Counted from the first letter of the stretch, positions 9,872-18,629 are shown. The stretch is 64,000 nucleotides of DNA from Alcaligenaceae bacterium (GCA_013416435.1 JACCEN010000003.1:186001-250000), one strand, 5' to 3'. Notes: generated from the sequence alone by a model not told the origin. A program made the numbers and translations.

Positions 9872-10885
9872 ATGAAATCGCAATTCCAATCCCGCCATCG
9901 CAAGCCCGGCCATGCGGCCCTGCGCGGTATCGCAGCCGCCATCGCTTCCTGCGCGGCCGCCTTGTGTGCAACGCCGGTTGCCGCGCAGGCATGGCCCGCC
10001 AAGCCCATACAATTGATCGTGCCCTTCGGCGCCGGCGGCACCACCGACCTATTGGCCCGCATCGTGGCGGACGGCCTGTCCAAGCGGCTGAACCAGACCG
10101 TCGTCGTCGAGAACAAGCCGGGCGCGGGCGCGAATATCGGCGCGGCTGAAGTCGCGCGCGCCAAACCCGACGGCTATACCTTGATGATGGGTACGCCCGG
10201 CCCGCTGGCGATCAACCCTTATGTTTATCCCCAGATGAGTTTTGACCCCGCCAAGGATTTCGCCGCGGTTTCCTATGTGGCGGACGTCCCGAACGTCATC
10301 CTGACCAATCCGCAGTCCGGCCTCAAGAACATCGAAGACCTGCTCAAGAAGGCGAAAGCGGAGCCGGGTCTGCTCAATTGGGGGTCGCCTGGCGTCGGCA
10401 GCACCGGACACATATCGCTGGAACTGCTCAAGCAACTTTCGGGAGTGGACATCGCGCACGTCCCCTACAAAGGTGCTGCCCAGGCCACAACCGACTTGAT
10501 TGCCGGCCACATCACCCTGTCGGGCGATAACGTTCCCACGGCGCTCGCGAACATACGCGCCGGCAAGGTGGTTCCCTTGGGCGTCGCCAGTGAGAAAGAG
10601 CTCGAAGTCCTTCCCGGCGTGAAGCCGGTGGGCGATACCGTGAAAGGCTATCTGCTCAACTCCTGGTTCGTCATCGTCGCGCCCGCCGGCACGCCCAAGG
10701 ACATCGTCGACCGCGTCAGCCGGGAAATCGATGCCTTCGAGAAAGAGCCCGAGACCATCGAGAAATTCCGCGCACTGGGGGCCATTCCCGTGGGCGGCTC
10801 GCCCGAACATCTGGCCGCGCATCTCAAGTCAGAGCAGAAGCGCTTTGGCGAGGTCCTCAAGAACATCAAGGCCGAGGGCAAATGA
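9872..10885 (+). CDS. Bug family tripartite tricarboxylate substrate-binding protein
   Basis: 337-residue periplasmic binding protein. The N-terminus has a twenty-odd residue signal peptide ending A-A-Q-A, followed by the family hallmark W-P-A-K-P-I-Q-L-I-V-P-F-G-A-G-G-T-T-D. Later Bug signatures include Y-T-L-M-M-G-T-P-G and V-P-Y-K-G-A-A-Q-A. The ATG at 9872 is preferred over upstream in-frame starts because the signal peptide begins there and a GGGG-rich stretch lies just upstream. Its stop overlaps the M81 gene (ATGA), so the two are translationally coupled. No TctA/TctB membrane subunits are nearby, which is usual for Bug proteins in Bordetella relatives. Ligand unknown. Confidence 0.9.
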   Translation: MKSQFQSRHRKPGHAALRGIAAAIASCAAALCATPVAAQAWPAKPIQLIVPFGAGGTTDLLARIVADGLSKRLNQTVVVENKPGAGANIGAAEVARAKPDGYTLMMGTPGPLAINPYVYPQMSFDPAKDFAAVSYVADVPNVILTNPQSGLKNIEDLLKKAKAEPGLLNWGSPGVGSTGHISLELLKQLSGVDIAHVPYKGAAQATTDLIAGHITLSGDNVPTALANIRAGKVVPLGVASEKELEVLPGVKPVGDTVKGYLLNSWFVIVAPAGTPKDIVDRVSREIDAFEKEPETIEKFRALGAIPVGGSPEHLAAHLKSEQKRFGEVLKNIKAEGK

Positions 10886-12372
10886 AGCGGAACCGATTGG
10901 CCGTCGCGCGCTTCTGGTACGAAGGCAACGCATTCAGTCCAGCGCCGGCGGGCATGCCGGAGTTCGAGCAATACGAATGGATGGCAGGCCCGCAGGTGCT
11001 CGAGCTCATGCGAGGCACCGCGCATGAACTGGGCGCCGTTGCCGCCTTTGCCGACACGCATCCTGACTGGGAAGTCGTCGTTCTGCGTTGTGCCGCCGCG
11101 CTTCCCGCCGGTCCGATAGACGATGCGGTGTTCGAACGCTACATCGACGAGGTCCGGCAAAGCCTGGTGTCCGGGCAACAGGAAGGCGGCTGGGACGCCG
11201 TCTACCTGTCTTTGCACGGTGCCGCCATTACCACGACTCGCGAAACCCCCGAACTGGAAATTGCGCGCATGGTCCGCGCGCTCCTTCCGCACACGTCTAT
11301 CGGTGCCAGTTTCGATCTGCATGGCAACCTGCCGCCGGAATGGGCGGACGTGCTGGACTACGCGTCCGCATATCGCACGCACCCTCATATCGACATGGCC
11401 GAAACCGCCGGGCGCGTGCTGGAAGCGCTGTCGCGCATTGCAAGCGGAGAACTCTCGACTCGCAAGGTGCTACTGAACGAACGCATCGTACTGCCCAGCA
11501 TCAATATGCGCACCGCGGCGGGGCCGATGCGCCTGCTGGAAGAGGCGGCCCGCAATGCCGCGGCCGGCGCTGTACTCGATGTTTCCGTGTTCGGGGGATT
11601 CCCCTATTCGGACACCGCATATACCGGCGCCTCGGTATTTACGATGAGCGACGCGGCGCGCGATCCCTCGGGCGCAGAAGCGGCTGCGGCGGCCGGCAAG
11701 GTCATGGCAAGGATACGCGAGTCGGCGGATGAGTTCCGCGTGCATCTACCCAATGCAGAAGAGGCGCTGGCGGCCGCGCTCGCAGACGCAAGACCTGGAC
11801 TGATCGCCGTCACCGACTCCGGTGACAACCCTTTGTCGGGCGGAGGCGCGGATACGCCCGAATTGTTCCGCGCACTCGTGGCGGCGCGCCCCATGGTGCC
11901 GACACTGTTCGCAAGCTTTGCCGATCCGGACCTGGCGCAGGCGGCGGCAAGCACCGGCATTGGCAGGAGCATGGATCTTACGCTGGGCGGCCGCCACGGA
12001 CCGCAGTTCGGAGAAGGGGTCCCCGTGCGGGCGGTCATCGAGCGCGTGACCGACGGGGAATTCCGGAATACCGGCCCAATGATGACGGGAGTAACGCGCT
12101 CTTGCGGCAAAAGCGTATTGCTGCGCCTGGAAGATCTTCCCAATGTACGCGTCATCGTCACCGAACGCGTCACTCCGGCGGACGACCCGGGCTTCTATGC
12201 CCTGCATGGCGTAGATCCCGCACAGCTACGCATATTGTGCGTCAAGGCCAAGAACCACTTCAGGGCGGCATTCGCCGACCGCTGTATCGACATCATCGAC
12301 TGCGATGCACCGGGCCCCGCCTGCCAGGATCTGTCCAAGCTGCCTTTCCGGCACACGCACATCCAGGCTTAG
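10882..12372 (+). CDS. M81 family metallopeptidase (MlrC-like)
   Basis: 496-residue protein of the M81 family, named for MlrC of microcystin breakdown; most members act on unknown small amides or peptides. The N-terminal M81 domain carries probable zinc ligands in S-L-H-G-A, F-D-L-H-G-N and Y-R-T-H-P-H-I-D-M. The C-terminal MlrC domain contains T-D-S-G-D-N-P-L-S-G-G. It overlaps the Bug gene by 4 bases and is probably supplied by that binding protein. The TAG stop at 12370-12372 lies at the edge of a dispersed palindrome. Real microcystinase activity is not implied. Confidence 0.88.
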   Translation: MKRNRLAVARFWYEGNAFSPAPAGMPEFEQYEWMAGPQVLELMRGTAHELGAVAAFADTHPDWEVVVLRCAAALPAGPIDDAVFERYIDEVRQSLVSGQQEGGWDAVYLSLHGAAITTTRETPELEIARMVRALLPHTSIGASFDLHGNLPPEWADVLDYASAYRTHPHIDMAETAGRVLEALSRIASGELSTRKVLLNERIVLPSINMRTAAGPMRLLEEAARNAAAGAVLDVSVFGGFPYSDTAYTGASVFTMSDAARDPSGAEAAAAAGKVMARIRESADEFRVHLPNAEEALAAALADARPGLIAVTDSGDNPLSGGGADTPELFRALVAARPMVPTLFASFADPDLAQAAASTGIGRSMDLTLGGRHGPQFGEGVPVRAVIERVTDGEFRNTGPMMTGVTRSCGKSVLLRLEDLPNVRVIVTERVTPADDPGFYALHGVDPAQLRILCVKAKNHFRAAFADRCIDIIDCDAPGPACQDLSKLPFRHTHIQA

Positions 12373-12528
12373 GGTCAGACCCCATTTGGGGTCTGACCCT
12401 GTTTCGATGTGTGGGGGGCAGCCTGGGGTCAGACCCCGAATGGGGTCTGACCCCTTCCTCTCATCAGCCGGGGGGCAGATCCGTCCTTCCGTCAGCCTGG
12501 GGTCAGACCCCGTACGGGGTCTGACCCC
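12371..12528. repeat. Three copies of dispersed GGGGTCAGACCCC palindrome
   Basis: Copies at 12371-12400, 12425-12454 and 12499-12528, each with inverted arms GGGGTCAGACCCC / GGGGTCTGACCCC (first copy starts AGGG) around a 4-base centre (ATTT, GAAT, GTAC). The first copy includes the stop codon of the M81 gene. The array fills the convergent gap before the SYLF gene. Confidence 0.88.
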
Positions 12529-12540
12529 TAGAAAACACCA

Positions 12541-13164
12541 TCACTGCGCCGCCTTGGCCGCCGCGGCGCCGCGGTCGTCGATCCGATTGATCTTGGTGCC
12601 TTCCAGTGAAACCCCTGCCATCAGTCCGACGTTGGTCATCACGAAGCCTACGATCGGCTCGCGTATCGTGTTCAGATCCAGCGCGCCGTTTGCCCCGATA
12701 TTGGCGACCGCGACCGTGGCATCGACTCCCGCGGTCCAGCCGCTGCTGGCAAGAAACTTGTCGAGCGCTTCCTGTGTCCGGAACACCATCACGATCGCCT
12801 TGGACTGCGCGCCCGCCTGCAGGCCGATGGACCCGCTCGACGTACTGTAATAGCCTTTGTTCTGCCCGTTCACGCGCAGTACGCCGTCGCCGTGCTCGAC
12901 GCCCACAACCAGTCCACCGCCGATCACCCGGGGGAAAATGAGCACCCCTTTGGCCTGCGACACCAACTCGCGGGAATTGGGCGCCACGTCGTATAGCCGC
13001 TTCAGTGCGGCATCGGCACGCTCATTGATGCTGTCCCGCTTTTCCACGCCGGTTTGCGATTCACGCGGTACGGTGGTGGTGCAGGCACTGATGGCGAGGA
13101 CGGAGACGCCGACGGCAACGGCGGCAAGCGCATGTCGCAGTTTCAAAGTGTTCTTTATTTTCAC
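12541..13164 (-). CDS. SYLF (Ysc84-type) domain lipoprotein
   Basis: 207-residue predicted lipoprotein. The start is GTG at 13164, placed by an AGGAG eight bases upstream. A signal peptide ends in a lipobox, A-I-S-A-C, near residues 24-28. The rest is a SYLF/Ysc84 domain (R-A-D-A-A-L-K-R-L-Y, then A-K-G-V-L-I-F-P-R-V-I-G-G-G-L-V-V-G-V-E-H-G-D-G), a fold associated with lipid binding. The family is common and its bacterial role is unsettled. Confidence 0.88.
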   Translation of the reverse strand: MKIKNTLKLRHALAAVAVGVSVLAISACTTTVPRESQTGVEKRDSINERADAALKRLYDVAPNSRELVSQAKGVLIFPRVIGGGLVVGVEHGDGVLRVNGQNKGYYSTSSGSIGLQAGAQSKAIVMVFRTQEALDKFLASSGWTAGVDATVAVANIGANGALDLNTIREPIVGFVMTNVGLMAGVSLEGTKINRIDDRGAAAAKAAQ

Positions 13165-13334
13165 GATTCATTCTCCTGGTGTGAAAGGCACGAAATCGCG
13201 ATTCCGGCAGCAATTTGCGTTCCCGTTGCGCGGGCGGAACTCGGAACTCGGGTACACCACGTGCTGGGACGTGGGCAGGCCGGGGGACGCCTTTCTCGGC
13301 TGTCCACCGTTTTCAGTCTTTTCATGGAGCGCGC

Positions 13335-13634
13335 ATGAGTACCGAATTTGACAAGCAAAAGCCGCCAGTGGTCATCGATGGGGCCGTTCGTTTCACAGCC
13401 CTAGTGGAGGGGCGGGCGAGCCAGGATTTTGAAATTTCCTCAGATGTACTGACGGAGCATTTCGGGGCTCCAAGCACTTCGGAAGACGACTTGCTGGAGG
13501 CCTTCAGGAAAGGAAAAGCGGAGATCATGGGCGTGGCTGCCCAGACGGTGAACACGCCCGTCAATGGCACCATCATATTGGGCACCGGCGACTTTTCAGA
13601 GCTGAACCCGGGCAAGCCGGGTTCAGCTTCGTAA
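13335..13634 (+). CDS. DUF1488-like small protein
   Basis: 99-residue soluble protein. The core (V-R-F-T-A-L-V-E-G-R, then F-E-I-S-S-D-V-L-T-E-H-F-G and L-L-E-A-F-R-K-G-K-A-E-I) matches the pattern I associate with DUF1488. Function is unknown. The ATG at 13335 follows a GGAG and fits family length; an upstream in-frame extension to 13215 is low-complexity and probably untranslated. It is divergent from the SYLF gene and convergent with the MFS gene. The final codons are part of a strong hairpin (13601-13627). Confidence 0.7.
   Translation: MSTEFDKQKPPVVIDGAVRFTALVEGRASQDFEISSDVLTEHFGAPSTSEDDLLEAFRKGKAEIMGVAAQTVNTPVNGTIILGTGDFSELNPGKPGSAS
13601..13627. terminator. Hairpin overlapping the 3' end of the DUF1488 gene
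   Basis: Perfect 11-bp inverted repeat GCTGAACCCGG / CCGGGTTCAGC with a 5-base loop. It lies inside the last codons of the DUF1488 gene, just before its TAA, between two convergent genes. No clear T-tract follows on either strand, so it may act in RNA 3'-end stability instead of intrinsic termination. Confidence 0.45.
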
Positions 13635-13650
13635 ACGCATCCTCATGAGG

Positions 13651-14892
13651 TCAAGCCGCATGGAATGTTGGCACGGGCTGCTTGCGCCAGAAGTGCCAGC
13701 ATACCGCTGCGGCAAAGCCCATGGTGGGCAATACGACAAGCAGCGCCAGCGAGGGGTCCTGGAATAAGGACGCCACTGCGCTGCCCAGCAGACCCACCGC
13801 CATCTGCAGGAAGGCGGTCAAGGCGGAGGCGGCGCCGGCGATGCGGGGGAAGGGCATCAGCGAGTTGGTCAGCATGGCCGGCATGATGAAGGCGATGCCG
13901 AATGAATACACGGCAATAGGCACCATGATGCTGAAGAAATTGGTGCCCCACACCGGCAGCAGGATCATCAAGCCCAGGCATGCGACGAGCACGAGTGCAA
14001 GCCCCACCGGAACCAGCCGGTCTGCTCCATAGCGTGGCAAAATCGTCTGGACGGCCATGGCGCCCGCGACATACATGCCCGCCTGCAGAATCTGGCTGAA
14101 ACCGAAACCGGTGGGCGACAGCCCGACCTGGTCCATCAGCACGAATGGCAGCATGGTGGCCAGGGCGAATACTGCGCCAATGGCATTGGCGATGACCAGG
14201 CTGGCAAGCATGAAATAAGGCGTTTGCAGCAGCTGTTTATAAGACGCCCACAGCGCGCCGGGCCGGATGCGCGACAGGTCGCGTTGTACGGTTTCCTTCA
14301 GGGAAAACACAGCGACGAAGATCGCGCCCAGCCCTGCCAGGGCCATCATGGCGAACAGCGCGCGCCAGTGAGCGACTTCCAGTGTGAGCCCGCCGATGGC
14401 CGGCGCTATTGCCGGAGCAATGGCGATGAACAGGCCCATTAGGTTCATGATACGGAATGACCGCGCATCCGCGAAGACATCCCGGACGATGGCGCGCGAA
14501 ATGGCGATGCCCATGGCGGCTCCCACGCCCTGCAACACCCGTGCGGCAAGCATGGTCTCGATGGTGGGCGAAAACAGGATGAGTATGCATGCGAGGACAT
14601 ACACCAGCATGAAACCCACGATCACAGGCCTGCGGCCCACGCCATCCGACAGCGGGCCGCACACCAGTTGCGCCGCGGCAAAGCCGGCGAAATACAGCGT
14701 CACGGTCATCTTGACCAGTGCGTCGGTGGTATGAAAGTAGCGTACGAGCTCGGGCAGGGCGGGGGTGTAGAGCGCCATCGAGATGGGGCCGATGGCGATA
14801 AGCAGCGCGCCGATCAATGTTACTTTGAGTTCGCTCATGAGCGGCGGCGCGGCGGGCCGAGACTGGGTCCGCCCGCTTGCGGGCGTTTGCAT
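13651..14892 (-). CDS. Bcr/CflA family MFS drug efflux transporter
   Basis: About 413-residue inner-membrane transporter with 12 predicted helices. It belongs to the Bcr/CflA branch of the major facilitator superfamily: P-I-S-M-A-L-Y-T-P-A-L-P-E-L in helix 1, and G-P-L-S-D-G-V-G-R-R-P-V in the loop between helices 2 and 3. R-V-L-Q-G-V-G-A-A-M-G in helix 4 belongs to the same signature. Members export drugs or small metabolites by proton antiport. The start is uncertain: TTG at 14910, ATG at 14892 and ATG at 14838 are in frame with no good ribosome site; 14892 is chosen. Confidence 0.85.
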   Translation of the reverse strand: MQTPASGRTQSRPAAPPLMSELKVTLIGALLIAIGPISMALYTPALPELVRYFHTTDALVKMTVTLYFAGFAAAQLVCGPLSDGVGRRPVIVGFMLVYVLACILILFSPTIETMLAARVLQGVGAAMGIAISRAIVRDVFADARSFRIMNLMGLFIAIAPAIAPAIGGLTLEVAHWRALFAMMALAGLGAIFVAVFSLKETVQRDLSRIRPGALWASYKQLLQTPYFMLASLVIANAIGAVFALATMLPFVLMDQVGLSPTGFGFSQILQAGMYVAGAMAVQTILPRYGADRLVPVGLALVLVACLGLMILLPVWGTNFFSIMVPIAVYSFGIAFIMPAMLTNSLMPFPRIAGAASALTAFLQMAVGLLGSAVASLFQDPSLALLVVLPTMGFAAAVCWHFWRKQPVPTFHAA

Positions 14893-14919
14893 CTTGGGAG
14901 TTGATTTCAAAAGATAAGG

Positions 14920-15003
14920 TCAGAAAATAAGCTTGAACACACCGGTCAGGGTAAGCAGACCGACAATGAAAATGATAGCAATGATCCACAGCAGCAACTT
15001 CAT
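14920..15003 (-). CDS. 27-residue single-span membrane peptide
   Basis: Very short gene: 27 codons plus TGA, start ATG at 15003. AGGAG lies six bases upstream. The peptide begins M-K-L-L-L-W-I-I-A-I-I-F, carries G-L-L-T-L-T-G-V, and ends F-K-L-I-F, so almost the whole chain is one transmembrane helix. Divergent from the acidic 103-residue gene and just upstream of the MFS gene on the same strand. Function unknown; the ribosome site and clean helix are the evidence that it is translated. Confidence 0.6.
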   Translation of the reverse strand: MKLLLWIIAIIFIVGLLTLTGVFKLIF

Positions 15004-15131
15004 GGCATTCTCCTTTCGCTTTGCCATATAGACAAACCGCTATAGCAATTTCGCTGCCCGCCTTGCGGCCCCCCACGAATATCGGCACGGCGCTTGCTCT
15101 GGAACAGTCTGTTTACGACAAGGAGCTCACC

Positions 15132-15443
15132 ATGGCAACCAGAAAAGAAGACATAGGCATCCCGGCCGACGATGCCGCGGCGGATGAGGCATTCATACAG
15201 CCTGGACGCACCGAGCCTGATTTCGGCCCGAGCGATTCCTCCGATTCGCCCAGCGATATGCCTGAAAGCCACCGGTCCGATGCAGGGACCGATCGCCAAA
15301 GCACGGGAGAGCGCCCCGACGTTGAAGACAGCGGTACGGCACTGGACGCCGATGACATCCAGCCGGACAAGATCGTGCCCCAGGAACGGGCGGGGCTGGC
15401 GCACACGCCGCCAGATCCCGAGCGCAATGGAGGGCAGGGCTAG
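15132..15443 (+). CDS. Small acidic, probably disordered hypothetical protein
   Basis: 103-residue protein starting at ATG 15132, seven bases after an AGGAG. It is rich in Asp, Glu, Ser, Pro and Gly, with runs such as S-D-S-S-D-S-P-S-D-M-P-E-S, and no hydrophobic core. It is likely intrinsically disordered and soluble. No domain is recognised. A longer in-frame start at 15021 lacks support. Confidence 0.55.
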   Translation: MATRKEDIGIPADDAAADEAFIQPGRTEPDFGPSDSSDSPSDMPESHRSDAGTDRQSTGERPDVEDSGTALDADDIQPDKIVPQERAGLAHTPPDPERNGGQG

Positions 15444-15552
15444 GCCATGTTGAGGAAGTGGACTGAAAACCGGACTGCAAAAATAATTAAAATAAACGGC
15501 AGGGAATGAGGCAAAATGTCTTATTCCGTTACTGGCTGACCAAGGAAACCTC

Positions 15553-17169
15553 ATGAGCTCGCCCGCGCCGGCTTCATCCGTCATAGACATCAATCTCAAG
15601 AGTTTGACGCAGCTGGACGAAGTATATCGGTACCGACTCTTGGTCGAATCCGTTTTGGATTATGCGATCTACCTGCTCGATCCGGAAGGCTATGTCCGCA
15701 CATGGAATTCCGGCGCCCAGCGATTCAAAGGCTATTCTGCCACCGAAATCATCGGCCAGCACTTTTCCTGCTTCTATACCGATGAAGACCGCGCCAACAA
15801 ACTTCCCGCCCGCGCGCTCGCGATCGCGGCCGAGGAAGGCCGCTTCGAGGCCGAGGGATGGCGGGTGCGCAAGGACGGAACGCGCTTCTGGACCAGCGTC
15901 GTCATCGACGCGATCCGTAACGGCAACGGCGCGCTCATCGGCTATGCCAAGGTGACCCGCGACATCACCGGCAAGAAGCAAGCGGCCGAAGATCTGCAGA
16001 TCGCCAAGGAGTCACTGCACCAGGCACAGAAAATGGAAGCCATCGGGCGTCTGACCGGCGGGGTGGCCCACGATTTCAATAATTTGCTCACTGTCATTCG
16101 CGGTTCGGCGGAGATGCTGCGCAATCCCAAGCTGTCGGCAGAAAAGCGCATGCGCTATGTAGATGCCATTGCAAAGACCGCCGACCGGGCCGCGCATCTC
16201 ACCAAGCAGCTGCTTGCCTATGCGCGCCAGCAGCCGCTGCATCCCGTCACGTTCGAGGTGGGGCGCTGCATAGAAAGCATGAAAGAGCTCTTTCGCGCCA
16301 CCACCGGTTCTTCGGTCGAGTTGTCCTATTCGCTTCCGACGCGGCCGTGCTATGTGTGCGCGGACGCCAACCAGCTGGAAACCGCGTTGCTCAATATCGT
16401 CATCAATGCGCGCGATGCAATGCCGGCCGGGGGCCGCTTGACGATCGATGTCAGCACCGTGAAGTCCGTTCCGGCGACGCCGCAGAATCCCGTTACGGCG
16501 GGCGAACACGTCGCCATCCACATCACGGACACGGGGACGGGCATGCCGGCGGACATTCGCGATCGCATCTTCGAGCCTTTCTACACCACCAAGCCGCCTG
16601 GCCGGGGCACCGGCCTGGGCTTGAGCCAGGTCATCGGATTCGTCACCCAATCGGGCGGCCGGGTCGACGTGTCCAGCGACGAAGGCGCCGGCACCAGCTT
16701 CACCCTCTACCTGCCCCTGACGGAGCCAGCCGGTTATGAAGACCTGATCTCGCCCGGCAGCGACGACCTGTCATGGTTGAAGCCGCCCGCCTACCGTATT
16801 CTTCTGGTCGAAGACAACAAAGACGTCGGAGAAATCGTGACCAGCTTGTTGAACGACCTGGGCCAGCGCAGCACCCTGGCCCCCAATGGCCATGCTGCGC
16901 TGGACACACTCGAAAAAGAGGGCGGGGCGTTTGACCTGGTCCTGACGGATATCGTCATGCCGGAAATGAGCGGCCTGGAATTGGCCAGAACCATCCGTGC
17001 ACGCTGGCCCCAGGTCAAGGTCACGCTGGCTTCCGGCTACAACCCCTCCTTATCGCGGGCGGATGCGGGCAGCTTCGAGCTGCTGCACAAGCCATACTCG
17101 AAAGAAGCACTGGTCCAGGTGATCGAGACGCTCAAGGCCGGAGGGTCTGAGAGCCGGCAGAAGCAATGA
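15553..17169 (+). CDS. PAS hybrid sensor histidine kinase with receiver domain
   Basis: 538-residue soluble hybrid kinase. A PAS domain with PAC motif spans about residues 27-145 (Y-R-L-L-V-E-S-V-L-D-Y-A-I-Y to Y-A-K-V-T-R-D-I-T). The dimerisation domain has the phospho-accepting His173 in G-G-V-A-H-D-F-N-N. The ATPase domain shows I-N-A-R-D-A-M (N box), D-T-G-T-G-M (G1), F-E-P-F-Y-T-T-K (F box) and G-T-G-L-G-L (G2). A C-terminal receiver has Asp466 in T-D-I-V-M-P-E-M-S-G. No membrane helix is seen, so sensing is cytoplasmic. No partner regulator lies adjacent. Its 3' end overlaps the convergent small membrane gene by 38 bases. Confidence 0.92.
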   Translation: MSSPAPASSVIDINLKSLTQLDEVYRYRLLVESVLDYAIYLLDPEGYVRTWNSGAQRFKGYSATEIIGQHFSCFYTDEDRANKLPARALAIAAEEGRFEAEGWRVRKDGTRFWTSVVIDAIRNGNGALIGYAKVTRDITGKKQAAEDLQIAKESLHQAQKMEAIGRLTGGVAHDFNNLLTVIRGSAEMLRNPKLSAEKRMRYVDAIAKTADRAAHLTKQLLAYARQQPLHPVTFEVGRCIESMKELFRATTGSSVELSYSLPTRPCYVCADANQLETALLNIVINARDAMPAGGRLTIDVSTVKSVPATPQNPVTAGEHVAIHITDTGTGMPADIRDRIFEPFYTTKPPGRGTGLGLSQVIGFVTQSGGRVDVSSDEGAGTSFTLYLPLTEPAGYEDLISPGSDDLSWLKPPAYRILLVEDNKDVGEIVTSLLNDLGQRSTLAPNGHAALDTLEKEGGAFDLVLTDIVMPEMSGLELARTIRARWPQVKVTLASGYNPSLSRADAGSFELLHKPYSKEALVQVIETLKAGGSESRQKQ

Positions 17170-17467
17170 CGGCAGCGGCCGGGACGTGGCATTGGTCGCG
17201 CCCAGCCTGCAGCCGGCGCCGCCGAATGATTTCCATGAACGGCAACGGCGCCCAGTAGGCCGCCAGAAGCGCCGCGAACGCCAGCAGGCCCATCAATGGC
17301 TGTATGGCCAGCGTCCAGCATCCCAACCCCAGCGCCAGCAGCACCCCTGCGGCAAGCGAGGCGGTGCCGCCGTCCGAGCCCTGGCGGGACCGCGACCGTA
17401 TGCGGGAACCCAGATAGAAGCAGAACGCGCCTGCCGACGTCAGCAGAAAGGCCAGAAAACCTAGCAT
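17132..17467 (-). CDS. Small inner-membrane protein, possibly DUF3325-like, Fur-associated
   Basis: 111-residue protein with about three hydrophobic helices (starting M-L-G-F-L-A-F-L-L-T-S-A-G) and a basic tail. The ATG at 17467 has GGAGG five bases upstream, which decides the start over an in-frame codon at 17491. A Fur-box-like site lies 52 bases upstream. Size, topology and iron-type regulation recall the small DUF3325 membrane proteins found beside siderophore genes, but the sequence match is weak. The 3' end runs into the end of the convergent histidine kinase. Confidence 0.6.
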   Translation of the reverse strand: MLGFLAFLLTSAGAFCFYLGSRIRSRSRQGSDGGTASLAAGVLLALGLGCWTLAIQPLMGLLAFAALLAAYWAPLPFMEIIRRRRLQAGRDQCHVPAAAVIASAGSQTLRP

Positions 17468-17518
17468 GTACGCCTCCGGAGCCTGTTGCACAGGCTCGAT
17501 CGAGTGAGTTGATCAAAC

Positions 17519-17537
17519 CATAATGAGAATAATTATA
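17519..17537. promoter_or_regulatory. Fur-box-like site upstream of small membrane protein
   Basis: CATAATGAGAATAATTATA matches 15 of 19 positions of the classical Fur consensus GATAATGATAATCATTATC. It lies in the 72-base gap between the end of the MscS gene and the start of the 111-residue membrane protein, both on the minus strand. It probably makes the latter iron-regulated. Confidence 0.6.
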
Positions 17538-17539
17538 TT

Positions 17540-18589
17540 TTAGATTTGATTTTCGTACAGCACCCGCATTTCTCCCCGTCCGAATTGCAATCCGTGGTCC
17601 TCCAGCCTGCGCATTATTTCCAGATTGATGTCTTGCTGGATATTCATATAGCGGTTGTAGTCGGCTGACAGGACGTAATAGACCACTTCGAATTCGAGCC
17701 CGCGCTCGGAGAACTGGAGCAGGTGCGCGCGATCGAAACGCGTGCCTTCAATACCGGTGATGATCTCCTTGACGGAGGCTGCGATCGATTCGGCCTGCGC
17801 GGCAGTGGCGCCATAAGCGACGGTGAAGCGGAAAGCGATGCGGCGCAGATCCATTCTCTTGTAGTTCTGGATGGTCTGCTTCAGCAATTCGGTATTGGAG
17901 CAGACGATCTGCTCGCCGCCCAGGCTGCGGATGCGGGTCGTTTTGAGCCCTACGTTCTCGATGCTGCCCGCAATACCGCCGACCACGATGAAGTCCCCGG
18001 GTTCGAAAGGCTTGTCCAGGCCGATGGATATCGAGGCGAACAGATCGCTCAAGACCACCTGGGCAGCCAAGGCCACCGCGACGCCGCCTATGCCCAGGCT
18101 GGCAACGAAGGCCGTGATGTTGACTCCCATGTTGTCCAGTATGGCCAATACCGCCACCACCCACAGAATCGCGCGGGCTGCCATGGTGACGATGGTCATC
18201 GTCACCCGGTTGAGATCCGGCCGCTTTTCCATGTAGCGCGCCATGGCATAGGTGATGGCGCTGCTGGCCCAGAACGTGACTTGCAACACCACAGCCACGA
18301 ACCACAGCTGCGAAAGCCCGCTGCGCCACGCAAGAGGCAATTCGAGGAATTTCACGCCGATCAGCAGGGAAAGCACGAAGAGGGCGAATGCGCTGGTGCT
18401 TGCGACGGCGCGGAGCAGCAGGGTGGCTACCCAGACATTGTGCTTGCCCGCATGGCGGCTCAGCCGCCCGCGTACGAAGCGCCGTATCCATAGAAGAAGA
18501 AAGAACACGGCCGCCGCGACCGTCAGTGCGACGACCCAGTTCCAAACCGGAATCGACAGTATCGTGGTTTCCATCCACCAGCCTTGCAT
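17540..18589 (-). CDS. MscS family mechanosensitive ion channel
   Basis: 349-residue inner-membrane channel with four predicted N-terminal helices (about residues 10-180). The pore-lining TM3 and beta domain follow, with the family pattern A-S-L-G-I-G-G-V-A-V-A-L-A-A-Q and then P-F-E-P-G-D-F-I-V-V-G-G. MscS proteins open under membrane tension and release solutes at osmotic downshock. AGGAGG six bases before the ATG at 18589 fixes the start. The gene ends just upstream of a Fur-like box that belongs to the next gene. Confidence 0.9.
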   Translation of the reverse strand: MQGWWMETTILSIPVWNWVVALTVAAAVFFLLLWIRRFVRGRLSRHAGKHNVWVATLLLRAVASTSAFALFVLSLLIGVKFLELPLAWRSGLSQLWFVAVVLQVTFWASSAITYAMARYMEKRPDLNRVTMTIVTMAARAILWVVAVLAILDNMGVNITAFVASLGIGGVAVALAAQVVLSDLFASISIGLDKPFEPGDFIVVGGIAGSIENVGLKTTRIRSLGGEQIVCSNTELLKQTIQNYKRMDLRRIAFRFTVAYGATAAQAESIAASVKEIITGIEGTRFDRAHLLQFSERGLEFEVVYYVLSADYNRYMNIQQDINLEIMRRLEDHGLQFGRGEMRVLYENQI

Positions 18590-18629
18590 CGTGGTCCTCC
18601 TGATTGTCATTGATCGCTGGGTTGAGGAA

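Noticed and set aside
7381-12528. GGGGTCAGACCCC palindromes as ordinary Rho-independent terminators
   Set aside because: No T-tract follows on either strand, copies occur in tandem sets of three, and the same sequence recurs elsewhere. They fit a dispersed repeat family better, though a role in 3'-end formation is not excluded.
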